A stretch of 64,000 nucleotides of DNA, from positions 1 through 64,000 of the forward strand of contig CALQEU020000013.1 in NCBI GenBank assembly GCA_943329665.2, given 5' to 3'. A program made the translations under genes and the position numbers. The notes under the pieces were generated by a model. It was not told the origin of the DNA. It did no database searches and worked only from the letters and a program-made list of their open reading frames with translations. Source of the DNA: JAJTFW01 sp903922455 (GTDB lineage: Bacteria; Bacteroidota; Bacteroidia; AKYH767-A; OLB10). Positions 35,146 through 43,825 of this stretch are shown in pieces (positions within the stretch are counted from its first letter, which is position 1; each line of letters starts with the position of its first letter).

Positions 35146-36225
35146 ATGAAAATGAAATTGCTAACCATCGTAGGAGCTCGTCCCCAGTTTGTAAAAGCGG
35201 CTGTGGTAAGTCGCGCCTTATCGAAAATAAACAATATTGAGGAATTCATTGTTCACACAGGTCAACATCATGATGCGAATATGTCGGATGTCTTTTTCGA
35301 TGAAATGGAAATCCCGAAGCCCGCATTCAATTTGGGAATTCATGGACTTGGGCATGGTGCCATGACTGGACAAATGCTGATCGGTTTAGAAGCGCTTTTC
35401 AGCCAGCAAAAACCAGATCGTGTGCTTGTTTATGGTGATACCAATTCTACGCTTGCCGGCGCATTAACTGCGGCTAAAATGCATATTCCCGTAGCCCATA
35501 TCGAAGCCGGATTACGTTCGTTCAATATGAAGATGCCCGAAGAAATCAATCGCATTCTCACCGATCGAATTTCCGATTTACTCTTCTGCCCTACTCAAAC
35601 CGCGATTGACAATTTATCTAAAGAAGGCTATCCTTTTTCAGGAACAAAGGTGATTTTGTCGGGAGATGTGATGCAAGATGCGGCACTGTATTATGCGCAA
35701 ACTTCAGCCTCCAAATCGAACATCATTGAAAAATTAAAATTGAAAGACTTCGTGCTGTGTACGCTTCATCGAGCGGAGAATACGGATGATCTTTCCAGAT
35801 TGAAATCAATCATCGATTCCTTATCCGAAATAAATAAAATCATACCGGTTGTATTGCCCTTGCATCCTCGAACAAGAAAAATTGTTACGGATGCCGGAAT
35901 GAAATTACCGTTTACAGTGATTGATCCTGTTGGTTATTTCGATATGATTGAAATGCTCAAACATTGTTCCTTGGTGATGACCGACAGCGGTGGATTACAA
36001 AAAGAAGCCTTCATCTTTGCAAAACATTGCATCACTTTACGCGATGAAACGGAATGGGTGGAATTGGTTCATGGCGGGTTCAACAAATTAGCCGGCGCCG
36101 ATTGCACCATCATCCTTTCTTCGTTTGAAGAAATGCGAAATAAAAAATCGGATTTCAATGTGAACTTATATGGTGGTGGAAAAGCAACCGATAAAATCGT
36201 TAACGAATTACTGAGCACATTTTGA
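35146..36225 (+). CDS. wecB: UDP-N-acetylglucosamine 2-epimerase
   Basis: WecB makes UDP-ManNAc from UDP-GlcNAc for surface polysaccharides. The family motifs are complete: LTIVGARPQFVKAAVVSRAL at the start, HTGQHHDANMSDVFF, YGDTNSTLAGALTA, HIEAGLRSFNMKMPEE, and the C-terminal TDSGGLQKEAF. Length (about 359) is usual. Three in-frame starts lie close together (TTG 35143, ATG 35146, ATG 35152); I give ATG 35146. No dehydrogenase for ManNAcA is next to it, so ManNAc or a derivative made elsewhere is the likely product. It is coupled to the next gene by a TTGA overlap. Confidence 0.94.
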   Translation: MKMKLLTIVGARPQFVKAAVVSRALSKINNIEEFIVHTGQHHDANMSDVFFDEMEIPKPAFNLGIHGLGHGAMTGQMLIGLEALFSQQKPDRVLVYGDTNSTLAGALTAAKMHIPVAHIEAGLRSFNMKMPEEINRILTDRISDLLFCPTQTAIDNLSKEGYPFSGTKVILSGDVMQDAALYYAQTSASKSNIIEKLKLKDFVLCTLHRAENTDDLSRLKSIIDSLSEINKIIPVVLPLHPRTRKIVTDAGMKLPFTVIDPVGYFDMIEMLKHCSLVMTDSGGLQKEAFIFAKHCITLRDETEWVELVHGGFNKLAGADCTIILSSFEEMRNKKSDFNVNLYGGGKATDKIVNELLSTF

Positions 36226-37457
36226 GAATCCTGATCCTTTCACAATATTATCCTCCAGAAACAGGGGCTCCACAAAACCGATTGAGTGGATTGGCTCGAG
36301 AGTTAAAAGCGGCTGGACATGAAGTGATCGTCCTGTGTGCGATGCCCAATTATCCAACCATGAAAATACATGCAGGATATAAAGGGAAATGGTTTGTAAA
36401 AGATCAGTTTGAAGGAATTGATGTTTATCGTTCGTGGATTTATGTGAGTAAAAGTCGATCCATTATTTCGCGTTTATTAAACTATTTTTCTTTTACCCTT
36501 TCATCTTTATTTGCGGCGTCCAATATTCCTGGAAAGTTTGATATTTTAATGTGTGAATCACCACCTTTATTTTTAGGAATCAGCGGATGGTGGATTAGCA
36601 AAAGGAAAAAAGCAAAGTTTGTTTTTAATGTGAGTGATCTTTGGCCTGAATCGGCAGAGAAATTGGGTGTTATTACAAATAAGTTCTTTTTGAATCTAGC
36701 CGCTAAATTAGAAGAATGGTTGTATCGTTCGTCGTATATGGTTACGGGACAAACTCAAGGAATTGTGAAAAATATTCAAACACGATTCCCAAATAAACCC
36801 ACTCACTGGTTGCCCAACGGTGTCGACAAATCAATTTTCTTGACGAAATTTAATGAGGGGAAAAGAAAAGAATTAGGATTTGAAGAAAACGATTTCCTCC
36901 TACTCTATGCAGGAATTATTGGTATTGCACAAGGGTTGGATGTTATTTTAGATGCTGCCAAACAAATTCCAGAACAAAGTAAAATTATATTCTTATTACT
37001 CGGTGATGGACCCGAAAAAGAAAGATTGATCGCAAGAGTACAAACAGAAAAAATACAGCGCGTTAAATTTCTCGATTTAGTGAGTCGCTCAGAAGTACCA
37101 TCCATTGTTGCCGCCATCAATGCTGCTGTAATTCCATTGAAGAAAATGGATTTATTTTTGGGGGCTATTCCATCTAAAATATTTGAGAATCTCGCGCTAG
37201 AGAAACCTTTATTGTTAGGCGTTGATGGTGAAGCACGCGAATTATTTATCAAGGAAGGCAAGAGTGGAATTTATATCGAACCTGAAAATGCAGCAGCATT
37301 AGCCGAAGCTGCTGTATACATGGAAAGTCATCCGGATGAATGTAAATCCATGGGTGCTAACGGAAAAGTTTATGCGCAGAAATACTTCATGCGTGAAAAT
37401 ATTGCCAAAAATTGGATGGAAGCCATAGAAGCTGAAATGCGAAAAGAAAAATCATGA
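36222..37457 (+). CDS. GT4-type glycosyltransferase, WbuB-like
   Basis: A 411-residue GT-B enzyme resembling WbuB/WcaI proteins. It begins RILILSQYYPPETGAPQNRL, followed by MPNYPTMKIHAGYKGK, the pattern of this subfamily, and has NVSDLWPESAEKLG in the middle and a C-terminal domain with WLPNGVDKSIF. The start is TTG 36222, which overlaps the TGA of wecB; no ATG gives the conserved N-terminus. WbuB-type enzymes add amino sugars such as L-FucNAc, so an amino sugar in the repeat unit is likely but not proven. Confidence 0.9.
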   Translation: MRILILSQYYPPETGAPQNRLSGLARELKAAGHEVIVLCAMPNYPTMKIHAGYKGKWFVKDQFEGIDVYRSWIYVSKSRSIISRLLNYFSFTLSSLFAASNIPGKFDILMCESPPLFLGISGWWISKRKKAKFVFNVSDLWPESAEKLGVITNKFFLNLAAKLEEWLYRSSYMVTGQTQGIVKNIQTRFPNKPTHWLPNGVDKSIFLTKFNEGKRKELGFEENDFLLLYAGIIGIAQGLDVILDAAKQIPEQSKIIFLLLGDGPEKERLIARVQTEKIQRVKFLDLVSRSEVPSIVAAINAAVIPLKKMDLFLGAIPSKIFENLALEKPLLLGVDGEARELFIKEGKSGIYIEPENAAALAEAAVYMESHPDECKSMGANGKVYAQKYFMRENIAKNWMEAIEAEMRKEKS

Positions 37458-38704
37458 TGAAGGAATCGTTCACTACTTCTAAAATCATTTGTGCACTATT
37501 GTTGCTCTCGGCGCTAGCATTGCCGCTTCTACTTCCTGTTTCCATCATTTGTTGGATTTCCATTGGCATCATTCGTTTAGTAAATAAACAGGAACGAATT
37601 TCAATGATTACACGCTTTAAACAAAATCGCATTTTGCAATTCTTGCCCGCTATCTATTTATTGTATGTAATAGGTTTACTGTGGACAGAAAATTTTAAAT
37701 ATGCTGGTCTCGATTTACAAATCAAAGCTGGATTTATAATCTTACCCTTATTTATTGGAACCCTATTTCTATCTGCAACCGAATTTAAAAAAACCTTAAA
37801 CTTCTTCATCATCGGTTGTGCGGTGGCTTGTCTGCTTCTGCTTGCAAATGCTTTTATTATTTATATTGAATCTGGAATGCAAACTTCGTTTTTTTACATC
37901 AGCTACAGCTCGATATTGATGCATCCTACTTATATTTCCATGTACCTAACCATGGCCATTTTATTTTTGCTTCAAAAGTTGTATGATTCAACCAAGGAAC
38001 AACATCTAAAATATTATAGTGCGGGTATCCTATTCTTCTTTGTTCAATTGTTTCAATTATCCGCTCGAACTTCGCTTGCCGTTGCTGTGTTGACTTTTCT
38101 CATAGCTGCTTTCTATTATTTACGGAAAGGAGAAATTTTGCCTATAAAAAAACGATATTTCATAGCCATTCTCTTATTCTCCACTCTCAGCTATTTTGCG
38201 CTGCAAGGATTAAACAATCGTTTCAATCAAGTATACAATGCTATCACTTCTAATCCCATAAACCAGGTTCAACCCGAATACAACAGTACAACGGGAAGAT
38301 TGGAAATTTGGAAGGAGAGTATGGAAATTCTACAAGACAATTGGCTCATCGGCACAGGTACTGGTGATGTGAAAGATGAGCTGATGAAAACCTATGAAAA
38401 GCATCAATTCCATTACGCCCTCGACAAAAAACTCAACGCACATAATCAGTTCATCCAAATCTGGCTCACGCTGGGAATTGTGGGTCTACTCTTGCTCATC
38501 TGGTCATTGGCTATTCCAATCTATCGTTTAAAATTTGACAAACAACCGCTATTTGCTCTTTTTGCCGTGGTCATTATCTTGAATTCCATGACTGAATCGA
38601 TTCTAGAAGTACAAAAAGGAGTTCTGTTTTTTGTCTTCTTCTATAGCTTGTTGGCAGTGGGAAGCGAAATTCATTCAACACAAGAGCCTCAACAAGAAGC
38701 TTAA
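37454..38704 (+). CDS. O-antigen ligase/polymerase-family membrane protein
   Basis: A 416-residue membrane protein of the Wzy/WaaL superfamily. Around ten membrane segments are visible, with a periplasmic loop containing STTGRLEIWKESMEIL and NWLIGTGTGDVKDEL and, after it, LNAHNQFIQIWLTLGIVGLLLLI. The RxxxW..S and H(N/S)xFL patterns are the hallmarks of the Wzy_C domain. It joins or transfers undecaprenyl-linked glycans. Overlaps the preceding gene by 4 bases (ATGA). Whether it is polymerase or ligase cannot be told. Confidence 0.88.
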   Translation: MMKESFTTSKIICALLLLSALALPLLLPVSIICWISIGIIRLVNKQERISMITRFKQNRILQFLPAIYLLYVIGLLWTENFKYAGLDLQIKAGFIILPLFIGTLFLSATEFKKTLNFFIIGCAVACLLLLANAFIIYIESGMQTSFFYISYSSILMHPTYISMYLTMAILFLLQKLYDSTKEQHLKYYSAGILFFFVQLFQLSARTSLAVAVLTFLIAAFYYLRKGEILPIKKRYFIAILLFSTLSYFALQGLNNRFNQVYNAITSNPINQVQPEYNSTTGRLEIWKESMEILQDNWLIGTGTGDVKDELMKTYEKHQFHYALDKKLNAHNQFIQIWLTLGIVGLLLLIWSLAIPIYRLKFDKQPLFALFAVVIILNSMTESILEVQKGVLFFVFFYSLLAVGSEIHSTQEPQQEA

Positions 38705-38737
38705 AACTTAAATTCATAAAAATTCGACATTCCTCCC

Positions 38738-38745
38738 TATTTTTG
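38738..38745 (+). promoter_or_regulatory. Possible internal -7 box before the DegT gene
   Basis: TATTTTTG fits TAnnTTTG and ends 15 bases before ATG 38761. It overlaps the alternative TTG start at 38743, which I therefore reject. No TTG -33 element is seen. Confidence 0.4.
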
Positions 38746-38760
38746 CACTATCTAAAAACC

Positions 38761-39987
38761 ATGGCCCTTATCCCCTTCTCTCCGCCCCGCATCGATGATG
38801 AAATCATTCATGAAGTAACTGCAGCTTTGAAATCGGGCTGGATCACCACGGGTCCGCGCACCAAGCAATTTGAAAAAGAACTGAGCGCTTATAACGGTAA
38901 CGAGTATACGCTCTGCTTGAATTCAGCTACAGCAGGACTCGAGATCATGCTGCGCTGGTTTGGTGTGAAGGAAGGCGATGAAGTGATTCTACCTGCGTAC
39001 ACCTATGCCGCTACCGCCAATGTAGTGATGCATTGTGGAGCTCGACCCGTCTTGGTGGATGTAAATTCTTCTGATTTCAACATCAATGTAGAAAATGTAA
39101 AAGCAGCCATCACCTCCAAAACGAAAGTGATTATGCCCGTCGATTTTGGCGGACTCCCTTGCGATTATATAGCGTTGATGGAAGTGGTGAATTCGGGGGA
39201 TGTAAAATCAAAATTTAATGCCGAGACAGATATACAGAAAAAATTAGGTCGAATTATGATTTTGTCGGATGCGGCGCATAGCTTAGGTGCCACCTATCAT
39301 GGTAAACGAACAGGCATTTGGGCCGATGCCTCTGTATTTTCATTTCACGCCGTAAAAAATTTAACAACAGCCGAAGGTGGTGCCATTGCGTTGATGCTTC
39401 CACCGCCATTCAGCAATGAAGAAGTTTATAAATTTTTATGCATTTATACCTTGCACGGACAAAACAAAGATGCGTTGGCCAAAATGCAAAAAGGAAATTG
39501 GAAGTACGATATCATTGAAGCGGGCTTTAAATGCAACATGACCGATTTAGTGGCTGCCATCGGACTCATTGAATTAAGAAGATATAACGACGACACCCTA
39601 GTGGTGCGAAAGCAAGTATGCGATTACTATTCAGATGTGCTCAGCGCCTTCGATTGGGCGCATTTGCCCGTATTGCGTGATGCCCATCGTGAGAGTTCGT
39701 ATCATTTATTTCCATTACGGATCAAAGGGGTGAATGAAGAGCAACGAGATGCCATCATTCAAGCCATTTTTGATGAAGATGTAAGTGTGAATGTGCATTT
39801 CATTCCCTTGCCCCTGCTCTCTTATTACAAAAATCTAGGATATAATATTGACGATTATCCTGTAACGTATTCCAATTTCGCAACTGAAATTTCACTTCCT
39901 ATTTTTTATGATTTAACCACGGAGCAAAAACAACGTGTAGTATCGGCCGTCGTAAAAGCGGTTGAATCGGTATTGGTAACTCGATAA
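38761..39987 (+). CDS. DegT/DnrJ/EryC1/StrS-family aminotransferase
   Basis: A PLP-dependent sugar aminotransferase (408 residues) that makes an amino sugar nucleotide from a keto sugar. It opens with LIPFSPPRIDDEII, then ALKSGWITTGPRTKQFE and NSATAGLEIML. The active-site Lys lies in SFHAVKNLTTAEGG, and the end carries YHLFPLRIKG and VHFIPLP. A 4-keto sugar is the usual substrate. There are 56 bases, with a possible promoter, between it and the polymerase gene, and it overlaps the sugar transferase gene at the 3' end. Confidence 0.94.
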   Translation: MALIPFSPPRIDDEIIHEVTAALKSGWITTGPRTKQFEKELSAYNGNEYTLCLNSATAGLEIMLRWFGVKEGDEVILPAYTYAATANVVMHCGARPVLVDVNSSDFNINVENVKAAITSKTKVIMPVDFGGLPCDYIALMEVVNSGDVKSKFNAETDIQKKLGRIMILSDAAHSLGATYHGKRTGIWADASVFSFHAVKNLTTAEGGAIALMLPPPFSNEEVYKFLCIYTLHGQNKDALAKMQKGNWKYDIIEAGFKCNMTDLVAAIGLIELRRYNDDTLVVRKQVCDYYSDVLSAFDWAHLPVLRDAHRESSYHLFPLRIKGVNEEQRDAIIQAIFDEDVSVNVHFIPLPLLSYYKNLGYNIDDYPVTYSNFATEISLPIFYDLTTEQKQRVVSAVVKAVESVLVTR

Positions 39988-40583
39988 TGATGGTCAAGCG
40001 ACTCTTCGATGTGTTGGCGAGTACCGTGATGTTGGTGCTCTTGAGTCCACTGTTGTTGGTGTTAAGTTTGGCAGTAAACTTTTCGAGTAAAGGACCTGTA
40101 TTTTACATGCAGGAGCGCATTGGTAAAAACGAAAAACTTTTTCGCATCTTCAAATTCAGAACCATGTTCCTCGATGCGGATAAAAAAGGATTGCTCACCG
40201 TGGGTGGACGTGATCCGCGCGTGACACCTGTTGGATATTTTTTAAGAAAGTATAAGTTAGATGAGCTCCCGCAGTTGTTTAATGTGATGTTGGGAGAGAT
40301 GAGTTTGGTGGGTCCGAGACCGGAAGTAAAAAGGTATGTGGAGATGTATTCTGTGGAGCAAAAGAAAGTGTTGGAGGTAAATCCCGGTATCACGGATTAT
40401 GCATCGATTGAATACGCCAATGAAAATGAGTTGTTGGGAAAAGCGGATGATCCGGAGAAAATGTATGTTGAGGAAATTATGCCTGCGAAGTTGAAGTTGA
40501 ATTTGAAGTATCTTCGGGAGCAGAGTTTTTTGGTTGATTTGAAGATTATATTTAAGACTGCGATGAAAATTTTCGGCAATTAG
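39987..40583 (+). CDS. Initiating sugar-1-phosphate transferase (short form)
   Basis: A 198-residue monotopic phosphoglycosyl transferase that places the first sugar phosphate on undecaprenyl phosphate. It has one N-terminal membrane helix (about 10-30), FYMQERIGKNEKLFRIFKFRTM and KLDELPQLFNVMLGEMSLVGPRPEV, the classic bacterial sugar transferase motifs. This is the short PglC-like form without the four extra helices of WcaJ. The start is ATG 39987 or 39990. It is the last gene of the locus, which is therefore bounded by flippase and initiator. Confidence 0.93.
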   Translation: MMVKRLFDVLASTVMLVLLSPLLLVLSLAVNFSSKGPVFYMQERIGKNEKLFRIFKFRTMFLDADKKGLLTVGGRDPRVTPVGYFLRKYKLDELPQLFNVMLGEMSLVGPRPEVKRYVEMYSVEQKKVLEVNPGITDYASIEYANENELLGKADDPEKMYVEEIMPAKLKLNLKYLREQSFLVDLKIIFKTAMKIFGN

Positions 40584-40639
40584 GAATTTTAAACGCAGCG
40601 GGCGCAGCGTTTTTGCAGCGGACGCAGCGATGTTCTCAG

Positions 40640-41503
40640 CTAACTCGTGAATAAAGCGATCATCAACCCAATCTCATCCACTTTCTCCGTATCTCCTAAC
40701 TTCTGATAAGAGTACGATAAATTACGAAGCATACGCAAAATCATATCCTTATTGCTGCAAGGTTGGTAATAAGTATTCTGCGGATCGAGTTTTAGTTTTT
40801 TTACAAACTGGTCGATGTCGCCTTTGCCGAACACTGAACCTTTGCTAAACGGATTAATGTAAAACAATACGCGACCTGTATTTCCTTCCTCACCTTCTCT
40901 CACTTCGAGGTACGATAAAATAAAATGCTCGGGTAAATTCACTCCGTAGATGGGGAGTCCGAGCGATTTGGTAACGAGTAAATACAACGTAGATAACGCC
41001 AAGGGATTTCCCTTCTTACTTTCAATTACACAATTGATATACGAATTTTGTGGAGCGTGGTAGTTGGTAGTATTGCCTGTAAATCCGTGCTTCGTGAAAA
41101 AAATATGGTTCATCACATTCACTTGCTCCAAGGCGGTTAAGCTTTCATTCAGCTCGAGCCAAATATCTTTCTTGATGGTGGCAATGAACTGCAATATTTT
41201 ATCACGATCTAATTCTGGATATTGGTAACGTGCAACAAGCAATGCGCCTTCTAGTAAATCATCGGTATTTGTATGAACCCAAATTTTTAGATCCTCCAAC
41301 AACATATCAAATTGAATTTTGTGTACGATGTTGGCAATGCGATGTTGTAAAATGGGATCAAACGCATTCGACCATGCATCTTCCAACATGGGAATAACAT
41401 GCGTACCCAAACTAATTAATTTTTCTTCGATATGCGTAAACACTTCCTGATCGGAATCATCGAGCAAACTAATAAGGGCTTTTACTTCTGGATCTTTCAT
41501 CAT
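40640..41503 (-). CDS. SirB1/transglutaminase-like protein
   Basis: A 287-residue soluble protein with an N-terminal helical part (about 1-100, with HEAT-like EEKLISLGTHVIPMLEDAW) and a SirB1-type transglutaminase-like core: NSYINCVIESKKGNPLALSTLY, ITKSLGLPIYGVNLPEHFIL-type text (here VTKSLGLPIYGVNLPEHFIL) and FYINPFSKG. These proteins keep the transglutaminase-like fold, and many are thought not to be active enzymes. The function in Bacteroidota is unknown. It is convergent with the polysaccharide locus. Confidence 0.85.
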   Translation of the reverse strand: MMKDPEVKALISLLDDSDQEVFTHIEEKLISLGTHVIPMLEDAWSNAFDPILQHRIANIVHKIQFDMLLEDLKIWVHTNTDDLLEGALLVARYQYPELDRDKILQFIATIKKDIWLELNESLTALEQVNVMNHIFFTKHGFTGNTTNYHAPQNSYINCVIESKKGNPLALSTLYLLVTKSLGLPIYGVNLPEHFILSYLEVREGEEGNTGRVLFYINPFSKGSVFGKGDIDQFVKKLKLDPQNTYYQPCSNKDMILRMLRNLSYSYQKLGDTEKVDEIGLMIALFTS

Positions 41504-41857
41504 TTTTCTTACACAATATTAACCGGTAAGACTATGTCGATCTAAGGTACGGAGGATATTTATAAACGGAAAGATGTTATTTTTGGGTGGATGTAAGGTG
41601 TTGATTTATAATTTTTTGTAAAATATTTAATATTCAAATATCGAAGGGGCAGGATTAGGACTGTTGGGCTGTTGGATTCACTAACTTCAGCGTGGGTGCT
41701 AATATTCATCTGATGGTAGTGATTGCTCTTATATGTGGACTGCTATGGATTTTTCAGGCGCGGAAGGTATTGTGTGTTCACTTCAGGCAGCAATACGTAA
41801 TTTTAATCCTCGGACTATTTCTACATCTGTCCATGCTGCCCTCAAGTGCCTCAGGCA

Positions 41858-42025
41858 GCTGCGTAATGCAGCGTTGAATTTATCGAGTTCGGCGAGCGGA
41901 GTGCGCGCTTTGATGATTTGGTAGCCGCCTCGTAAATCCATGCGTCGCTTTTGGAGTTCGCTCATCACATCGCCCATCACAAACTCGGGTGCCTCTGTTT
42001 TTACTTCGTAAATGGGTTCTAGTAA
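41858..42025 (-). pseudogene. Remnant of an elongation factor G-like domain V
   Basis: On the minus strand, 56 codons read LLEPIYEVKTEAPE, then MGDVMSELQKRRMDLRGG, YQIIKARTPLAELDKFNAALRS. This is the EF-G domain V pattern (LEPI, MGDV...L..RR, PLAE..., LRS). A stop codon lies directly before the first Leu, and similarity ends after ALRS, where EF-G would continue with a conserved Thr/Gly loop. The piece is too short to be a working factor. It is a broken copy of a translational GTPase gene, possibly of an EF-G-like paralogue. Confidence 0.7.
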
Positions 42026-42027
42026 TT

Positions 42028-42117
42028 ATGGTTGTGCTGCTTGGAAAGCTGATTGATGGCAATGATGGAATGCCGCTGATACTTATTGACGTAATCAAAA
42101 ACACAGACTTAGAGTGA
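42028..42117 (+). pseudogene. Possible 3' remnant of an unknown gene
   Basis: The plus-strand frame reads MVVLLGKLIDGNDGMPLIL and ends IDVIKNTDLE before a stop. It looks like the C-terminal end of a real protein, but the frame lacks a plausible start and meets the EF-G remnant at about 42026. The parent family is not recognised. Treat it as a candidate scar, not a gene. Confidence 0.3.
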
Positions 42118-42275
42118 TGGTTAAAAATTAGCAAAAGAAAGCATTCGAAACTAGAAAAAGGCATGATTTTACTCAAATTATTTTCCAATATTTAGGGATT
42201 TTGTAATGTTTTACTCAAAATATTCAAAACCTGAAGTCGCTTTCTGAGGTTAAAAACCCAATTGTAATTAATACC

Positions 42276-43430
42276 ATGAAGCATATACCAGCAATGCCTC
42301 CACACATTCAGGAGAAATTTGAAGAAGAAATTAAGGTGGAGATCATCCGCCAACAGACCGAAGAAGAGTTGAAGTCGAACCCTATTTACCAGGAGTTTTT
42401 CAATAATTATAATCAGGCCAGCGTGGAGAGTTTCATCCGGAACTATGCCCGTCGCAAAGCCTTTTATATGACTCGTGGTCAAGAGTACATCAACCAAGAG
42501 GAACAAGTGGCCTTTCGCCATAAAATGATTGCTGAGGAAGGCATATGGGCTATTCAGCAAAAGAAATTGTTCAATCTACAATGTCAGTGGAGAGCGGAGT
42601 TGATCAAATTGAAAGGTGTTGAGCATAGCTCACAATTTCATTTGCTATCGGCAAACATCCAGCATTGTCCGTACATCAGTCCGGTGAGCAAGGCGGAGAT
42701 GGAATTATATGTAAGTTTTTTACGTTCAGGTCAGGCGGGTACTCATTTGAGTTATGATAACTGGCAGGATTATGAAACGTTCAAAGCCGAATATCAAGCC
42801 GATTATATTCCATCGATTGATGATATGGAAGATTCGCACATGCCGGCATGGTATCGTTTCTACGATCAGCATATGTCGACCTCCACTTTGTTAAATCTTC
42901 CAGATGTGCGCGGCACCAAAGAAAACCGTTACCGTTCCATTTCTCTTCAGCGTCAATTAGACAAGATGAAAAAATCGAAAGAAGCGAAGCAAGTCGATTC
43001 ACGCCCTTACCTCAGCATTTACGATGTAGAAACGGTAGAAACTTTCGTTAAGCAATTCGAAGACCACAAGCTGTTGAAATATTGCAAGGCGGTAGAGAGC
43101 TTCCAAGAGCAATTGGATGAACATATGGAGTTGAATGAAGCGCTGGAAACGTTGAGACAATCAAACTGCAATATCAGCATTAGATCAAATAAAGATTGGA
43201 AGTCGGCGATTATTGAAGCGGCACAACGATTCGAGTTTTCTCAAATTGCTTGTTTGATGTCGGCGGTACACCAGGAGTATGTGATCCGCATTGAGAATAG
43301 CATTAATTTCCAACAAAGCTTAATCGACAAAAAGCGTGAGGAGTACGCCTATCAAATTTGCGAAAACGCAAAGAGACAAATTTTAGAAGGAAGAGGAATT
43401 TTAGGCGAACCAGAAAATTTTCGCTTTTAA
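42276..43430 (+). CDS. Hypothetical protein (384 aa)
   Basis: I do not recognise a family. It is a soluble, charged, mainly helical protein without signal peptide or membrane segments. Gln/Glu-rich helices fill residues 10-100 (KFEEEIKVEIIRQQTEEELK). Many aromatic and His residues lie in the middle (MPAWYRFYDQHMST), followed by RYRSISLQRQLDKMKKSKE and a helical end. The C-terminus is GRGILGEPENFRF. The start is ATG 42276; ATG 42291 is also possible. It lies next to the rearranged stretch 41504-42275, so the gene may have been brought in or kept after a rearrangement. Confidence 0.75.
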   Translation: MKHIPAMPPHIQEKFEEEIKVEIIRQQTEEELKSNPIYQEFFNNYNQASVESFIRNYARRKAFYMTRGQEYINQEEQVAFRHKMIAEEGIWAIQQKKLFNLQCQWRAELIKLKGVEHSSQFHLLSANIQHCPYISPVSKAEMELYVSFLRSGQAGTHLSYDNWQDYETFKAEYQADYIPSIDDMEDSHMPAWYRFYDQHMSTSTLLNLPDVRGTKENRYRSISLQRQLDKMKKSKEAKQVDSRPYLSIYDVETVETFVKQFEDHKLLKYCKAVESFQEQLDEHMELNEALETLRQSNCNISIRSNKDWKSAIIEAAQRFEFSQIACLMSAVHQEYVIRIENSINFQQSLIDKKREEYAYQICENAKRQILEGRGILGEPENFRF

Positions 43431-43457
43431 TTTCTAGCACATATTGATTAGAATCCT

Positions 43458-43484
43458 GGGCGGTAAATTATTTATCGCCCATTT
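43458..43484 (+). terminator. Terminator of the 384-residue protein gene
   Basis: GGGCGGTAAA (43458-43467) pairs with TTTATCGCCC (43471-43480) with one G-T pair; A and four T follow. The loop is three bases. Confidence 0.7.
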
Positions 43485-43825
43485 TGTATTCGTCATCATT
43501 TCAATACTTTTTTGAACCTACCTATGCTAACCGCGTGCGCTAAAGCTATAGCGGTGGCGCAAGCTAGTGTAGGCAGGCACTGACTTAATATGATGGTTAA
43601 GATTTTTTATGATTATTTTACAAAGAATAATGCTTTATCCTTTGAACGCAGATGACACGGATTAAACGGATTTTCACGGATCTTCCACTGCACCCTGAGC
43701 TTGCCGAGGAGTGTGCCCCCCCGCGCTTACCTAACGCCTTAGCGGTTAAACTTCAAGTTTAAAGCGAACGAAAACTCCATTTTCAAATTTTCAAATCAAA
43801 CCATCGCGAGGCTTCGCGATCAAAT
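43485..43825. other. Gene-free spacer with one palindrome
   Basis: No gene or RNA seen. The spacer includes ATCGCGAGGCTTCGCGAT at 43803-43820, a member of the palindrome family found at 12694 and 23645, and several non-repeated AT-rich stretches. A short GC-rich part lies near 43540-43580 (tagcgctaaagctatagc-like). Confidence 0.6.

Noticed and set aside
38743..38760. TTG start of the DegT aminotransferase
   Set aside because: The TTG lies in the -7 box and adds residues foreign to the family; ATG 38761 fits.
41692..41924. Two short plus-strand frames
   Set aside because: They overlap each other and the EF-G remnant on the other strand and have no recognisable content.
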